A DNA stretch of 64,000 bases from Eumeta japonica (taxonomy: Eukaryota > Arthropoda > Insecta > Lepidoptera > Psychidae): the NCBI GenBank assembly GCA_005406025.1, contig BGZK01001018.1, forward strand, positions 162,972 to 226,971. Direction: 5' to 3'. The notes below the pieces were generated by a model. It had not been told where the DNA came from. It saw only the letters and a program-made list of their open reading frames with translations, and searched no databases. Of the stretch, positions 48,690-61,500 are shown piece by piece (the first letter of the stretch is position 1; every line of letters starts with the position of its first letter). The position numbers and the translations under genes are program-made.

Positions 48690-49115
48690 GCCCATGCCAA
48701 TGCAATAAATGCAGTGGAGATGCGATCTCTGAATAGTATAAATGGATTGTCGTTAGAAGATAATATGTAAGGAACGGTGTAATTTGAAAGATATCATGAC
48801 TACAGTAGAAGAAAAAGATATGTTGAGATGATTTGACCACGTAGAAAGAAGGAAGGATCAAAGTTACCTGACTAACTTGAGTAAAAGAAATTTGCAGGAT
48901 TCGTGTGAATGTGTGTGACAAAGGGTGGACGAGGTCGCCCTAGGGCCGTTCTTTGCAAACTATATTGATGGCGTACTAGAGAAGGTAAAATGTTGAACAC
49001 CCGTAACCGAAGTGCTTTCATGAAACGATTGATGGATGTCAGTGAAGCAAGAGAGATATATAAAAATCGACGGTATGGCGATCTAAAGTCTCCATACCTG
49101 TCCTATATAGTGATT
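48690..49115 (+). mobile_element. LINE (RTE/R1-like) C-terminal fragment, decayed
   Basis: Across frames: MLR-F-HVERRKDQSYLT, CDKGWTRSPRAVLC, then KMLNTRNRSAFMKRLMDVSE, AREIYKNRRYGDL. The order (RWFGHVER-like, KGRPR-like, TRNR-x-x-F-M-K-R-L-M-D-V-x-E-A-R) is the familiar tail of LINE reverse transcriptases in insects. No open frame survives. Confidence 0.7.
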
Positions 49116-50731
49116 GTAATATAGTAATAACATAAGTAGTAGTGATTGAACGTTTACACTAGAAAAGTTCTAGATCGGGACCGTAGTTATAAAAATAAAC
49201 TGACATGTTAATAAGCAATAGCACTTATATTGTTGCGAACTTCGTTCATAAACACAATCATGTTCTATAGCTGTAGAAGGATAATTATTTTTTTCTAGTT
49301 TTTGAGAAATAATTGGGTTACAGAATTAAAATTTTCAGAAAAATAGTTTTTACATATAAAAATATATAAAATAGTTTTAAAACACAATAGGATTAATTTC
49401 ATTCAAAAACACCAGGGGACAGTTTTAGTACTAGTCTTGTTATTTTGGATTAAATCCTTTAAATTCTCAGTATTCATATACAAAAAGAAAGGACACATAA
49501 ACATACTTATTTTTTGGTTTCGATAGACAATGATACATGAAAAATTCGACCCATAAAATGCTGAAACCTTTTTCAGTAGGTGCTCCTCTTTACACAAATA
49601 CCACTACTATCACAATCTTACTAGCTCAGTTCTAGATGTGAACGATAAAAGTTCAGCTAATTTTTGTTTTGAAGATCAGATGTCGATTATGATCGAAGTT
49701 TGATTTTCAAAACCATTCCGTAAGCGATCTAGTTTTCAGTCTCGAGACTGACAAATAGATCAGTTACGGAAGTGTCTGGGTGTCTGTCCGTTTGTTTTTC
49801 TGCTTACCCGTCTGTTTGCTTGTCATAACAATGTAAATTAGATATCGTTTCATTCAAAGTTGAAATTTGAAACAATTATAGAAATTAGTGCGCGATTCGA
49901 AATATGAATATAAAAAAATGGTTTAAATGTAGCAGATAATATCTTATAATTTTTTGTTTTGGAGAAATGTTAATTCAATTTAATTACACTATGAAAGTAG
50001 CTATTCTTTGGCTGCATGACATTACAAAATGATTTTCTACAAATTTAATAGTTTTTAATATGAATGTGTTCTATTAATCATTAAAAATCATAACACAATC
50101 ACAACCCTGCGCCGGTTGCATACGGATGACATTTACACTTCAAGATCTACACATAAAACGAGTTAACAACTGAAAATAATGTTGAAGCCTGAAGATAGTA
50201 CGCACCGTCCCGCTATTTGTCTAGCGTTGGTCAATGACAATAGATTTGATCATGGAGGGAAGAAGCTTCTACAAATATAATTTACATGATTCATTAGTGA
50301 AATATGATGAAGTCAGTTCAACGGCTGTGAAGTCGAATTTCGACTACTTTAAAACCACAACTACTACATTACGATTTTTTTTTTATTCATGAATTGTGCC
50401 CTATTATTTCTTGGTCGTAAACTGTACTAATAACGTAATAATTTTTAAGAGATATTTGGTAATTTTATAAAGGAAGTCAGGCTTTAATCTTTCTATTACA
50501 TTAAGGAGTACGTTTTGAAGTATGGAATATGCATTCCGATAATGTGTAGTTTCATAATGGCGAGAACACCTAGATTCGTTACGTGATGCATGAATTTCTA
50601 CATATTATATGTTTATCACAAAGATTCTCTAGTAAAAAACACATTTATCGTCCATGAGCCCAACAAGATACGAATAAGAGATCTGGAAGCACTTTGGTGG
50701 TGCTAAACAATTGCACATATAATTAATAAAA

Positions 50732-51609
50732 CTAGCTGGGCGACCGAGCTTTGCTCGGATTATTTTTTGGATACACTAAGTATATAAAATACTGTTAATA
50801 TACCAAGTTGTAAAACTAATGTCATTTCATTTCGCTGATTAAAAAACAGTCCATTATCACCAGTAAAATATCATAATCATAAAAAAATGTCGTAATATTA
50901 AAATTATAAAATATGGTTGTCTGAGGCGATTTTAATGTTTCCAAAATATTTGTTTAATGATTTCTGTGCAATTTGTAATATTCGACATATTTTACTACTT
51001 ACTTAGTGCTACTAATGAGACCGTATTGAGATCTAATTGAGATCGTAGTTTTATCTTTTAATACAATATGGCACTCGTTTCCCATCGAATGGACCACAAC
51101 TGATGACTGACACATTTTCAAATTAATATTCCAAAACAACCATGAAAATAAAAAAAAAACTAATATTGAGGTTATTTTTGATAAAATTAATTTAAAAAAA
51201 AAAGCAACCGGGAAGTGCATCAAATTTAACTTGCAAGATGTCATAATAATAAAAATTAAAAAAGCGTGATAAAAAAATAAAGAAATTAAAAAAAATCAAG
51301 ATACACCCCACGCTCGAACTCGGGATCTTCTGCACAGAATGCATATGTGATAATCGCTGTTCCACGGCAACTGCAAAGCCCGTGGCGAAATATCTATATA
51401 TTTAGTAAGTAAGCATTCATATCCCGGTTTTTAATTTTTTTTTTTGGAAAATCGCGTTTTCCCGGGAAAAACACCTATTTAGATAAACTTGAAACACTAA
51501 ACTTTATCTAAATATAATTTTTTCACGAAAATCGTTAGAGCAGTTTCCGAGATAGCTGGTATATATAAACAAACAAATATACAAGAATTGCTCGTTTAAA
51601 GGTATTAGA
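50732..51609 (-). mobile_element. Short nonautonomous Helitron, complete ends
   Basis: On the minus strand it begins TCTAATACCTTTAAACGAGC and ends with a GC hairpin (ccgagc aaa gctcgg) 10 bases inside a terminal CTAG. Flanking bases are A before and T after, the A|T insertion typical of Helitrons. 878 bp, no protein coding. It matches the short Helitrons abundant in Lepidoptera and carries a tRNA-like segment. Confidence 0.85.
51305..51385 (-). ncRNA. tRNA-like segment inside the Helitron
   Basis: Minus strand reads gccgtggaacagcgattatc, acatatgcattctgtgcaga, agatcccgagttcgagcgtg. A-box-like (gcgattatcac), an anticodon-arm-like stem (tgca/tgca) and a T-loop GTTCGAG are in tRNA order, but the acceptor stem does not close, so it is a tRNA-derived relic, not a working tRNA gene. 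Confidence 0.45.
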
Positions 51610-53164
51610 TACATATATATTTCTAAAATCAATCAGCTTTAATTCTTTCAACTGATATTGGAAAAATGCATAAACTGAAATTATTTCATTCCTCCGGATG
51701 CAATAAATTCTGTAAATATGATTTCTTTTCTGTAGGTGTACATCATTGTGAGGAAATAAAAACGTGACAAAGTCGATGTCGATTTCTCGCGTCCAAGGTT
51801 CCGTATCAGCGAACGCAATTACATTTCCAATTGCAACAAGTTATTATTACCTAACGGATATCACCCACAATTTTACTTTTCAGCTGTCTTAAAAGTGTAA
51901 ATTCAACTTCATGGTTCACAATTTCATTTTGATTAAATTTTACTAAGGATACTTTGGCAGCTGATAAATAAAATTGTTTGTGTTAAGCAAATACTTCCAA
52001 TATTTTCATTACATCAATGAGTATTTTTAGTACTTTTTGTTTAAGTTTTGTATTTAAATTATAGCTCTTTGTATATACTTATTTCTCTTCTTGATATAAA
52101 AGAACAATGATATGTGCCCTCAAATTGTTGATTTATAATGAAAAATAAAATTAAAGTAAGTAGTACTGCTTTATTTGCCAAACTCTATTGGACGATAAAT
52201 ATTCCACAGATAGAAGCAAGATTAAAACTTTTGCGCTCACTGTATTCGCATAGAATTGTTGTGAGAACTGCATCCGCAAGGTAAATATATAAAAAAATAC
52301 AAAATAATTGCCCTAAAAAAATATTCGAGAATAGCATAGATGTATAAAAAAAAGAGATGTACAGTTACTTAATATTACGATGGCGAAAAATGGCTCAAAA
52401 CGTACATTTTGCCCCTGTGTCACATTTTATGATACCATTTTGCAGTGCCAAAGAAAAAAAAGGGAAGGAACATTATTTACCATTTGACATTTCAACCGAA
52501 ACATCACAACATAGGGTTCATTTTTAAGTGGAACGTGATCAAGTAACGATCATTTTGTCATTGGAAGACAATATTTAAAAAAAATTACTCATATTTAAAA
52601 AAAATACACATGCTGTTCTAAAACAAGACATCAGTAGAGCGGTTTAATATTATATTAAATTTTTGTTGTTTTTTGGTTGAATGTATGAAAATGAATGCAG
52701 TATACTTTTCATCATAATAAAGCTTAATGTAGTAATGACCTAAGATTAAAATTAATATGAATCTTTGATTTCATAATATCGGTGAAAGTGAAAATAAAAA
52801 ACACGATAATTTCTAAAGTGTAGAAATTATAGCAATTTATATAATTTGTTAAAAAACAAATTGAATTATGATTAATATTATTGTTTTTGGAATAGGTTTA
52901 ATATATTGCATGATTTTCTTTTAGAGGTAATTATAAGATTTGTGTAAATATAAAACAAATAATAAATAAAAAAAGATACTCCATTACTATAAGATCAGTC
53001 TCTATTATTAAGCGATCGAATAATGTGACAATGCGAGAAATACGAGACCGGTGTTGCTTAGGTCTATTTCTTTTAAGTCGGTTTATATCACCGTTTTTGA
53101 TGCAACTTTAAATGAAGAAACACAAAATACTCATAATAGGTGCTTGAGCACGTACATATTATAA

Positions 53165-53500
53165 ACAAACAGAACACTTCGCCGTCGTAACGGAAGGTAC
53201 GACGAAACTACACTGAACGTAATGAGTGCTAAACTGTCTGTTTTAGCACTCATTTACTGCGGCCGTTTTTGAGCGCGGGACTGTGCATCTTCTCTTTTTT
53301 ATAGATCAATGGAGAATAGTTTTAGTTTTTAAAGCGTAAACAGACCCCCTTCCTGTCCCTATCCCTCTGACGCGAGCACCGCATGTATTTAGATATTAAA
53401 ACATATTTATTTTTGGATCAGAATATTCGAGAGTGCAATAAATCTTGTTCGTTTGTGTTAGATTTGACATATTTACGTCTTGTTTTTTTTTTTTGTAAAA
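53165..53500 (-). repeat. Dispersed repeat, copy 3 (inverted)
   Basis: gagtgcaataaatcttgttc and the block cccccttcctgtccctatcc are reverse complements of the 17.7 and 21.4 kb copies. A 13 bp-arm hairpin (aatgagtgctaaa, loop 8) lies within it at 53221-53254. Confidence 0.6.
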
Positions 53501-56500
53501 ATAAATCACGACTTATATTCGAAAAACGTTCGACACGCCTAGTCGAGTGACATATGTACATCGTTGTTCAAGTGCTGACGAGTCAGTTTTATTTCTGCGA
53601 ACAGTGCGTTTACATGCAAAATGCCATCTGAATATACAACCTCTGCTTTTCTGCGAGTTTACTTTTCATTCTGTCTCAGTCCTCGAACACCCTAAAGCAA
53701 CATTACGTAATGGTACGATCGTCGTGTAAGGACCTGTGGAGTGTGCGTTGTGTGCTAATATGTAGATGTGTGGGCCTTATCTCGTTTCGCTTAGTAATTA
53801 GAAGCCTACGACGAACGGACACGGACGAGCGAAGTTTCACAACAATACACGACATTGGGTTTCGTTCCGATGCTTTAGATACGGAACCCCAAAGTTTGTT
53901 ACGCAAACATTACACAACCTGTTTTTAATTTTACTACCTATTCATATAAAATGCAATTTTATAAAAATATACGTAAAGTTCTTCTTCGTTGAGAATGTTG
54001 AATGAAGATATTTTATACATATTTCCCTTGAGCAAAAAAGTCCATAGCCTTGTCTTTTACAACCATAAAGGTGTAACACACCACACCGCGCACGCACATC
54101 GGCTACGCCATATTTACATAAATTACGCCCGTGCTTTATATAGAAAAAGTCACAAATGTTTTGGTGGCATTGGCTTCTTTCTATGTCGGGTCGTGGCGCC
54201 CTTCTTGCCTGGAGTTCTCTACGGACGTGTAGCTGGAGCGCTTTCGTATTAAAGATATAGCTTTTCAGACAGGACCTTTAGTTTAATTAATATTAGTATT
54301 ACAATTCAGATTTACATAAATATTCTAATACAGATAAGATTAATATTTAAATGCGTTAATTACTGATACACTCTATATTCATTTTTTTTTAAGTTTCAGT
54401 AATTTTCACATTTCATATGTTTATTCCATCTGTGTACTCGAAGGATAATAAAATTATCAGCGACAGATTTTCATCACTTCAATGTAAGAGACAGGCCCCC
54501 CAACAATCTATTACGTGGTGTTAACGACTGTTGTCAACAATGAGATGAAAGTATCGCGTGGAAAAAATAACTTAAGACATTCTCCGTAATATAAAGAACC
54601 AGGTTTAATTTGATTTAAATTGGAGGCTAATTTGTCGATTAGCGTAGGTTAAAATAGGCTAGAAAGCATAGCATGGGCTGACTATAGAATCAGAATTAAG
54701 CGTATGCATCACTTTCTGATTTGGAAGCAATGCACTGAATATTTAGTCCCCACAATTGCATTTGCACATTTACACTTGTGAACAACAATCTTCGGCAAGC
54801 TTAGTCTTACCTCGCCTGTGATACTCAATTGCAGATTCAGCACTAATAAACTCGAAGCTGAATCGATACCGGAATTCCTCATTAGGATCAAGACGAGGAT
54901 CAAAAACAGGAACGTTTTATGTAATGTCTACGCCGATGCCGAGGTCAAGCAATGAGATCACCGCCGCTCACATAGGATCATAATGAAAGAAAAATACAAG
55001 TCCACGTAGAGCTCATAATCAACGCTATGAATTTATTTTGTACGTATGGTAAGCTGATGTATTCACAGTTCTGGACTGAATATTACATGTAGTACGCCGA
55101 ATGAATCACATTATTATTATCATATTTAGAAATCTGTAGTAAATTAAGGCTAGAGATTAACTTCGCCTAAAAGTTTATGCCTCGATCGCCGCGCTGGTAC
55201 GATAAGTTAGAACTGACTCAGTTATTTTCACTTTTTTATATTTCGTTATGGATTTATCTGGAAATATCAACGAAAGAAGACTTTAAACTGAAATTTCAGT
55301 GCTAGAACCATATAGAAAAGGGTTCTATAGTTTGCTTTCATCTGATAACGTGAAAGAGTAAAAATGTCACCATAGAGAAATTATTCCAAATTATAAATAT
55401 GTGGTCTATATAATCTACGTAAATTCTACCTTTTTCTGGAATTTTGTTTGGGAAACAATATTGAACGTACTCTTAGAAATAACATAAGTAAATGCCTAAT
55501 AGCTAATAGCCAGACGCGTGAGGAAAAGCTTATGACATAATCACGATTGAGGTGGCAAGTGTGTGAGGAATTATATTTTTAATAAATACTGATTTAACCC
55601 TATAGTTTCTTTGGAAAAGTTGGTTGAAAAAAATTAATTAAGCCTGAGTGTGAAAAGACGCAAAATTGTCTAGATGTGCTTATTGAACGTCCCTTTTTAA
55701 CTTTAGAATACGTGTTTTCAGGGAGAAAATCCTATTTGTATGAAAATATTTAGGATAACTTTCTTTCAGTTATACGAAGACGTAGAACAACAAGAATACC
55801 GTAACTTATTTATTTAGATATAGGCATGATATACTACTCTATTCAATTATAAAATCAACTCTTAATACCAATCTAGAGAAAACACTTATTCAATATTCGG
55901 TACGGCTAAAATTTCTATTTCTCAATTAGAATAAAAAATGTTATTGTCTTATTAAGCTTTTAGGATCGCACTTTTTATTTTTTTTATTTCACTAATCGTA
56001 AAGAAAATGATAATTCGTGTAAGATATTAAACTCGATCCAACTATGCCAGTGGAATAAAGCTTCGATCTCTACGATAACTTGAAAGCACAACGGGAGGAC
56101 GTATAACGATGTTGCAGAGAACAAATTATGCGATAGAAAAATATAAATAAGCGTCCGCGATATCGTCGTTTTGAGGACCGGAGGTGAGGGAACACGATTT
56201 TCGCTGTAAATAAGAATGGAACGTACAAGCTCTTTGAGCATTTTAAGTGCCTTGCCGCTATCCTATTTGCGCGCCGCTGAAGTTGTTTAAATATAAGAAG
56301 TAAAATTATCTGAGCTACAGTTTTTTTTTTGTGTTGGTTTATCATTTTGTTTGGTATCTCACTAAAATATCATTCAGAAGTCTCAAAACTTGAATCCCTG
56401 TAAAAGTTGAGGAACTTTTTCTCTAAAAAATCTTGTTGATTATTTTGGTTTTGAAAACAAAGTAAATTCAATTCTATTAGATAATATTCTATATAATCTG

Positions 56501-56589
56501 CATTTTAAAATAATTTATGAGTTACTACAATGTTTATGTTATGTGTTACAAAAATCATAAATCATTGTGTAACGATTTCTTGCACAAAT

Positions 56590-56672
56590 AAGCGCGAGGG
56601 TGTGCTCGCGCGCACGCATGCACGAACGCGCATACAAACACACGCGCGCGTGCGCGTACACACATTCACCCG
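56590..56672. repeat. Alternating purine-pyrimidine microsatellite
   Basis: cacacgcgcgcgtgcgcgta and flanking CA/CG steps; Z-DNA-prone simple sequence. Confidence 0.8.
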
Positions 56673-59600
56673 CCCACCAGTATCTAAAGCAAAAACGGAA
56701 AGAGGTTATATAGCACAAACATATTTAACTCACTGTCATCAGCACGCATTGAAAAAACCATGACAGCACTATTTATTAACGTACTGATTGCTAAAAAGGA
56801 AACCACGCTCTTTAACCCACGATCACATATCCGTAGCTTTGAAGCGCTGTCTGATTTTCGAGGGTGATCTGACCAGTGAAATTTCGTACATCTTGTAAAT
56901 ATATCACACCTTCATTTTTATTTAAACGTGCAGGATCATATACGGGCTATTGTAATGTTTTAATGTGTGCTATTCGTGTATTTCACGATAATATCGTATC
57001 GCGGGATACGTTGTCTCCTCCAAGAACAGCGAATAATATATTATTTAATTTTCACTCAACATAAAGAATCTATCATACCAGGTTATAGCTCCCACGCGCT
57101 GGCCCAAGGTGTGATGAAGATTCCACACACCTTTTTCGATTCCCATGGAACTTTATCGAAACGTAGGTTTCCTTACGTGTCTCATAGTCGCTCATAAAAA
57201 ATGATATCCGATATTATAATCTGCATATAAGTTTAAAAGAAACGAATTCATTCCAGCGATTAAAACTGCGGCCATCGCCGTGTAGGCTGTACTTACACGC
57301 TACATCCTTTGTATATATATACCTTACCCTTTAAAACGATAATTTCTCGAATAAATATCTTTTAGTTAATGTTATTTGAATTTTATGAAGTGCCAATAAC
57401 ATCTTAGTGTATATAATTCCAACATTATCACAAAGGACTAAATCTAACATTAAACTGGGTAGATATTTTAAACAAAGCTTTGTTATTTCATAGACCTAAA
57501 TAATTAAGGAGAAATATTCATTTCACGAATAATATAAACAACCACGTAGGTTCAAAGAAGTGTTGAAAAACAGAGTTGTCAAATAGGGATAAGGCTATTT
57601 TGTTTGCGGTTTAAGTTATTGTAAACTTAATACTTGGTCTAGATTTCCTGATTCTAGCAGCGTGCAGAACATTGTTCGCTTTAAATGTTTATTTATAGAA
57701 TATTTTTATCAACTCATTTTGAGCTTTATGCTACATTAAATTAATAACAACTTTCTCGTGACAATAGGTATCCTGTCTTCATAACGATTAAATCAAATAA
57801 AACTCTCAAAATTAATTACGACGTCGCGAAGAAAAACATTATATCTATGATATTAATTATAATAATGCAATTACAACTTTTACTTAAAATCAAATTGGAA
57901 TGAAAAAAAAACGTGCTGATTTATTCAATTTTCAAAAAATTAAAGACAATTGTAGTGCTATGAAATGTTTTTCGATTATTCAATAGCCAAGCACATTAAA
58001 TGATTTTTATGATATAGATCACAAATAATAAAGTGTCATTATACCTCTCCAAAAAACCATAAAGAAATTATAGTTCCAAGACTGGCGTACCTCCGCCCAA
58101 TGAAAAGGCAATTTATTTCGGTATAATCATTCTGTCGTCAACAGTTCAGAATGTAACCCCTTCATCCCTACGTCGTAATCATGCTGTGGATAATAACGTA
58201 ATTTAGATACTCGAATTTTGATTTGAATTTTCTAGATGGCATTTTATGAAACTCCATTGGGGCTGTGAATCCACGTACAGGCCCAAGTGTATAGAACTAC
58301 TTAACTTCATAATGATTTCGTAGTCTTGGGCTTATCTGTAGCTTCAGGGTCCCTAAAGAAAAGCGTTACGGGAAAATCTGTACTAATAAATTCGGGCACA
58401 CAGGTTAACATCTACCTTACCTTTCATACTATTTCTTATAACAAAACTGTTAGTATTTTCAGAGGATTTAATCTATCTATTAATTAAACATATTAGGCTA
58501 CGACCAACATACGCATGAAAAACCATTCCAAGTGCCAGTCGGATTTGCGTGGAGACGGTTCAATATAAATCATAGCACTAGTCCTCGGTCGTACTAATCC
58601 CGCCTACTCATCGCACTGGTCGGTGGAATTGAACAAATTTCATGTGCATTTTTTGTTCACGACAGTGTTTATGGTAGAAGTTTAGGGACAAGTGAGAATG
58701 AGGCCCTGTATTTCGAATTATTCCAAAATTTTAGGTTCAGCAATTTTGAAGGTAAGAGGGGAATGCTTAATTTTAATATCATCCTTATTATTCAGTGCCA
58801 AATGATAAAATATAAAAACATGAATTTTTCATAATAAACTCCTTAACTTCATATGTCACGCGAAGCACTTCAGTATTTTTTTACTTTTTTTATTGGTCCC
58901 GCAAAAGTAGATTTTTTCACGTAGGTATAAGTTCATATTCGTAATGGGATCGCCTAACTCTGCACTAGTATAAATCGCAATTTGTTTCTTCTAATAAATT
59001 GGAAGAAAATAGTAACGGAAAGACAGACACTTGAACCGTTAATAAAATTCGTGTAAATAGCATTGTATACGATCATTTTAATTTTTCTATTTAAAACAAA
59101 TTTTGATAAGATTTGTACTAAGCGATAATGTATATATCTTTTTTGAAATTGAAAATAAAATGGAGCTAATATACAGCTTTCATTTAATTATAATAGTTTG
59201 TTGTCGTATGGATATATGCAGTAGCTCTTTTTTCAATCGAAAGCTTTGTTTGTGATGTGTATTGATAATAGTTAAAATAATAATTCCGGGCAACCGTTTT
59301 ATTTTGTATGTCCAAGTTACTCGTATCTTTGTATTCCTTATCGTTCATTTAATCTTATTTCTCATTTGATAAATGATACAAGTCGTTGGTAGCTTTAGGT
59401 TTTATGTGTATTTGATCGCATCATTTCCAGATTTGAACCTCATACTTTATTATTCCTTACCGATTGTAGTTAATGTACCTAAGTTTGTTATGTTGCGCTG
59501 AGAAAAACAAACGGCAGTTGGTCTGACAAACATATGCACGTACAGAAGGCATAAAAGTCATCACACAAGCAATCAATTTTTCCAGTTTAATACCGAACGC

Positions 59601-60129
59601 TATAGACGAAGTGATAACATTCGACGCGGAGGAAGGCGCTAGAAAGTTCAAAGAGAAAGTCTGTTTGTTCACTAACATCTAGTTAGTCTCCAAGGACGTG
59701 CGATAACAACGACAGCAGACAGAGCTATTATGCTACAGCGACCGTACACCGAAGCTTTGACAGCGAAGCACAAACATTATTATACCCTCAAGTGTATTTG
59801 TATACGCGTAATCAAACAACTTTAATTATTTACTCCCAGAATTATTATAGCCTACGACAAACAGTTTTGTGCTGGGTCGGAGTCTGAACGGATTGTTGTT
59901 CGGGTCGTCTGGCAACGGGACTTTTGAGTGAAGGGTGATCTTTCACGATCTCGTTACGTGTTTAGCAAGTTTAGGACAAGGTTCATTATATTATGTCGCG
60001 AAGATTTCAGATGGTCTCAACTATGTGTATCTACGTATCGGAGAATATCTATTTGTTGTCCAATGTTCTTAACCATTTTTAAACATAGGTTTTATAACTG
60101 TCTTAAGCTCTAAGAGGTATTACCCTGTG

Positions 60130-60325
60130 TAATTACGTCTATTGAGTTGAGCAGGTTGTCGCCATTCAAGTCGATCGGTTATGATTCTGTAAGGAACGTC
60201 ACAGTCGATTTTACCATCATTGCTGACTATAGAGCCTAAATATATATCCTGCATTACCATAGCCATTCGTGATTTTAAATGATTTCTCTTCCTAGCACTG
60301 ATTCCAATATCATTCTCTTCAAACA
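60130..60325 (-). mobile_element. RTE-like reverse transcriptase fragment
   Basis: Reads MVMQDIYLGSIVSNDGKIDC then DVPYRIITDRLEWRQPAQLN. Y-L-G-S-I-V-S-x-D-G-x-I-D-x-D-V-x-x-R-I is the conserved post-catalytic block of RTE-type LINE reverse transcriptases. Only ~65 codons survive. Confidence 0.75.
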
Positions 60326-61384
60326 CTTGTTATTCATGAGTTTGAATACTCCGAATATTCCGAAATATTCTAATATTCCGAACTGGGCTAAAACAAAATT
60401 ATCCGCTTAGATATTATCCCATGTCAGTGGTTTTTGTCAGTGTTTCATCATATGATGTAAAGGGCCTTTAAAGGTAGTAAACTGAAAGTAGAACTTTAGT
60501 GCACCCAATTTCAAGTTCCAAGCGGTGGCTTGTCTAGTGGGGCTTGATGCTTGAATATTAACTCATTCCTAGGCGTCCTAAATTGGTCCATATAATATTC
60601 AGGTATGAAACGGTATGGGAGAATTTCCTAGTTAGTGATGCATGTTCGATTCATTTTTGAAGTCGATGCAAGTCATAAGTTTTATTGTAAACTATCAATT
60701 TTTTTTTCAAAATTATTCGGAATAATTGAATTGCATCTGATGTGATTTGATTATTTCTACTACAAACCCACTTTGATTAGAAATGAGTTTTATTATGTAA
60801 TCTAAAATATTGTTAATTATTCGATTCATATTTCGCAATTTTCAAAATTTATGATATAATTTTAATTGATTTATAATTTCAGCATTCACTTACTTCCCCG
60901 CTCTTAACTCACCTATGTACAACGATATTACAGAGCTGTTGTACACGGCACAGCCTAAGATCTAGAGGTGGACATTTCAATTAGGTCCGAGCCTACGGCG
61001 ACCAGGAGCACTATTCTCAAAAACCGCTAGTTAAAAAAGTGCACAAACAATTTCTACCAAATCATTCTACTAAATAATCTGCAAAAGCGGTATTCTCGAA
61101 AGTAGTAGATAAAAATGTCGTGCACTTTTGTTTATGTATTAAAATTCCTGGAAACACTATTAGCAAATGTTGCTAACTTCACTCGTAATTCAATATAACG
61201 ACTCGGTATGTTCATCACAATCAGTTGAAACAATTATTGTATTTAAATCGTAACATCATATAACTCGACTTTTTGACGTAATATCATAATGATATATTTT
61301 TGTAGACAAGATATATCATGTTTAATATTTTTTAATTCGATATAATAACATGGAATCCCTTAGAAAAACGAAGTCCTGCTCAAG

Positions 61385-61500
61385 AACACACTCATTAAAG
61401 GGCGGAGGCCAGCTCCGGCACTTTGACCGAGGCCCGCACCGAGCCTTGGACTGTTTGGCTTAAAACTGGGATTTGAACCAAATAAGCGGTGGTTACTTAC
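61385..61500 (-). repeat. Possible tRNA-derived SINE remnant
   Basis: On the minus strand ggttcaaatccc matches a pol III B box, downstream of aactggtaagtaacc (weak A box) and followed by a GC-rich non-tRNA body (gctcggtgcgggcctcggtc). The 3' tail is not clear. Confidence 0.3.

Noticed and set aside
51305..51385. Functional tRNA gene
   Set aside because: Arms appear in order but the acceptor stem does not pair and it lies inside a Helitron; kept only as a tRNA-like relic.
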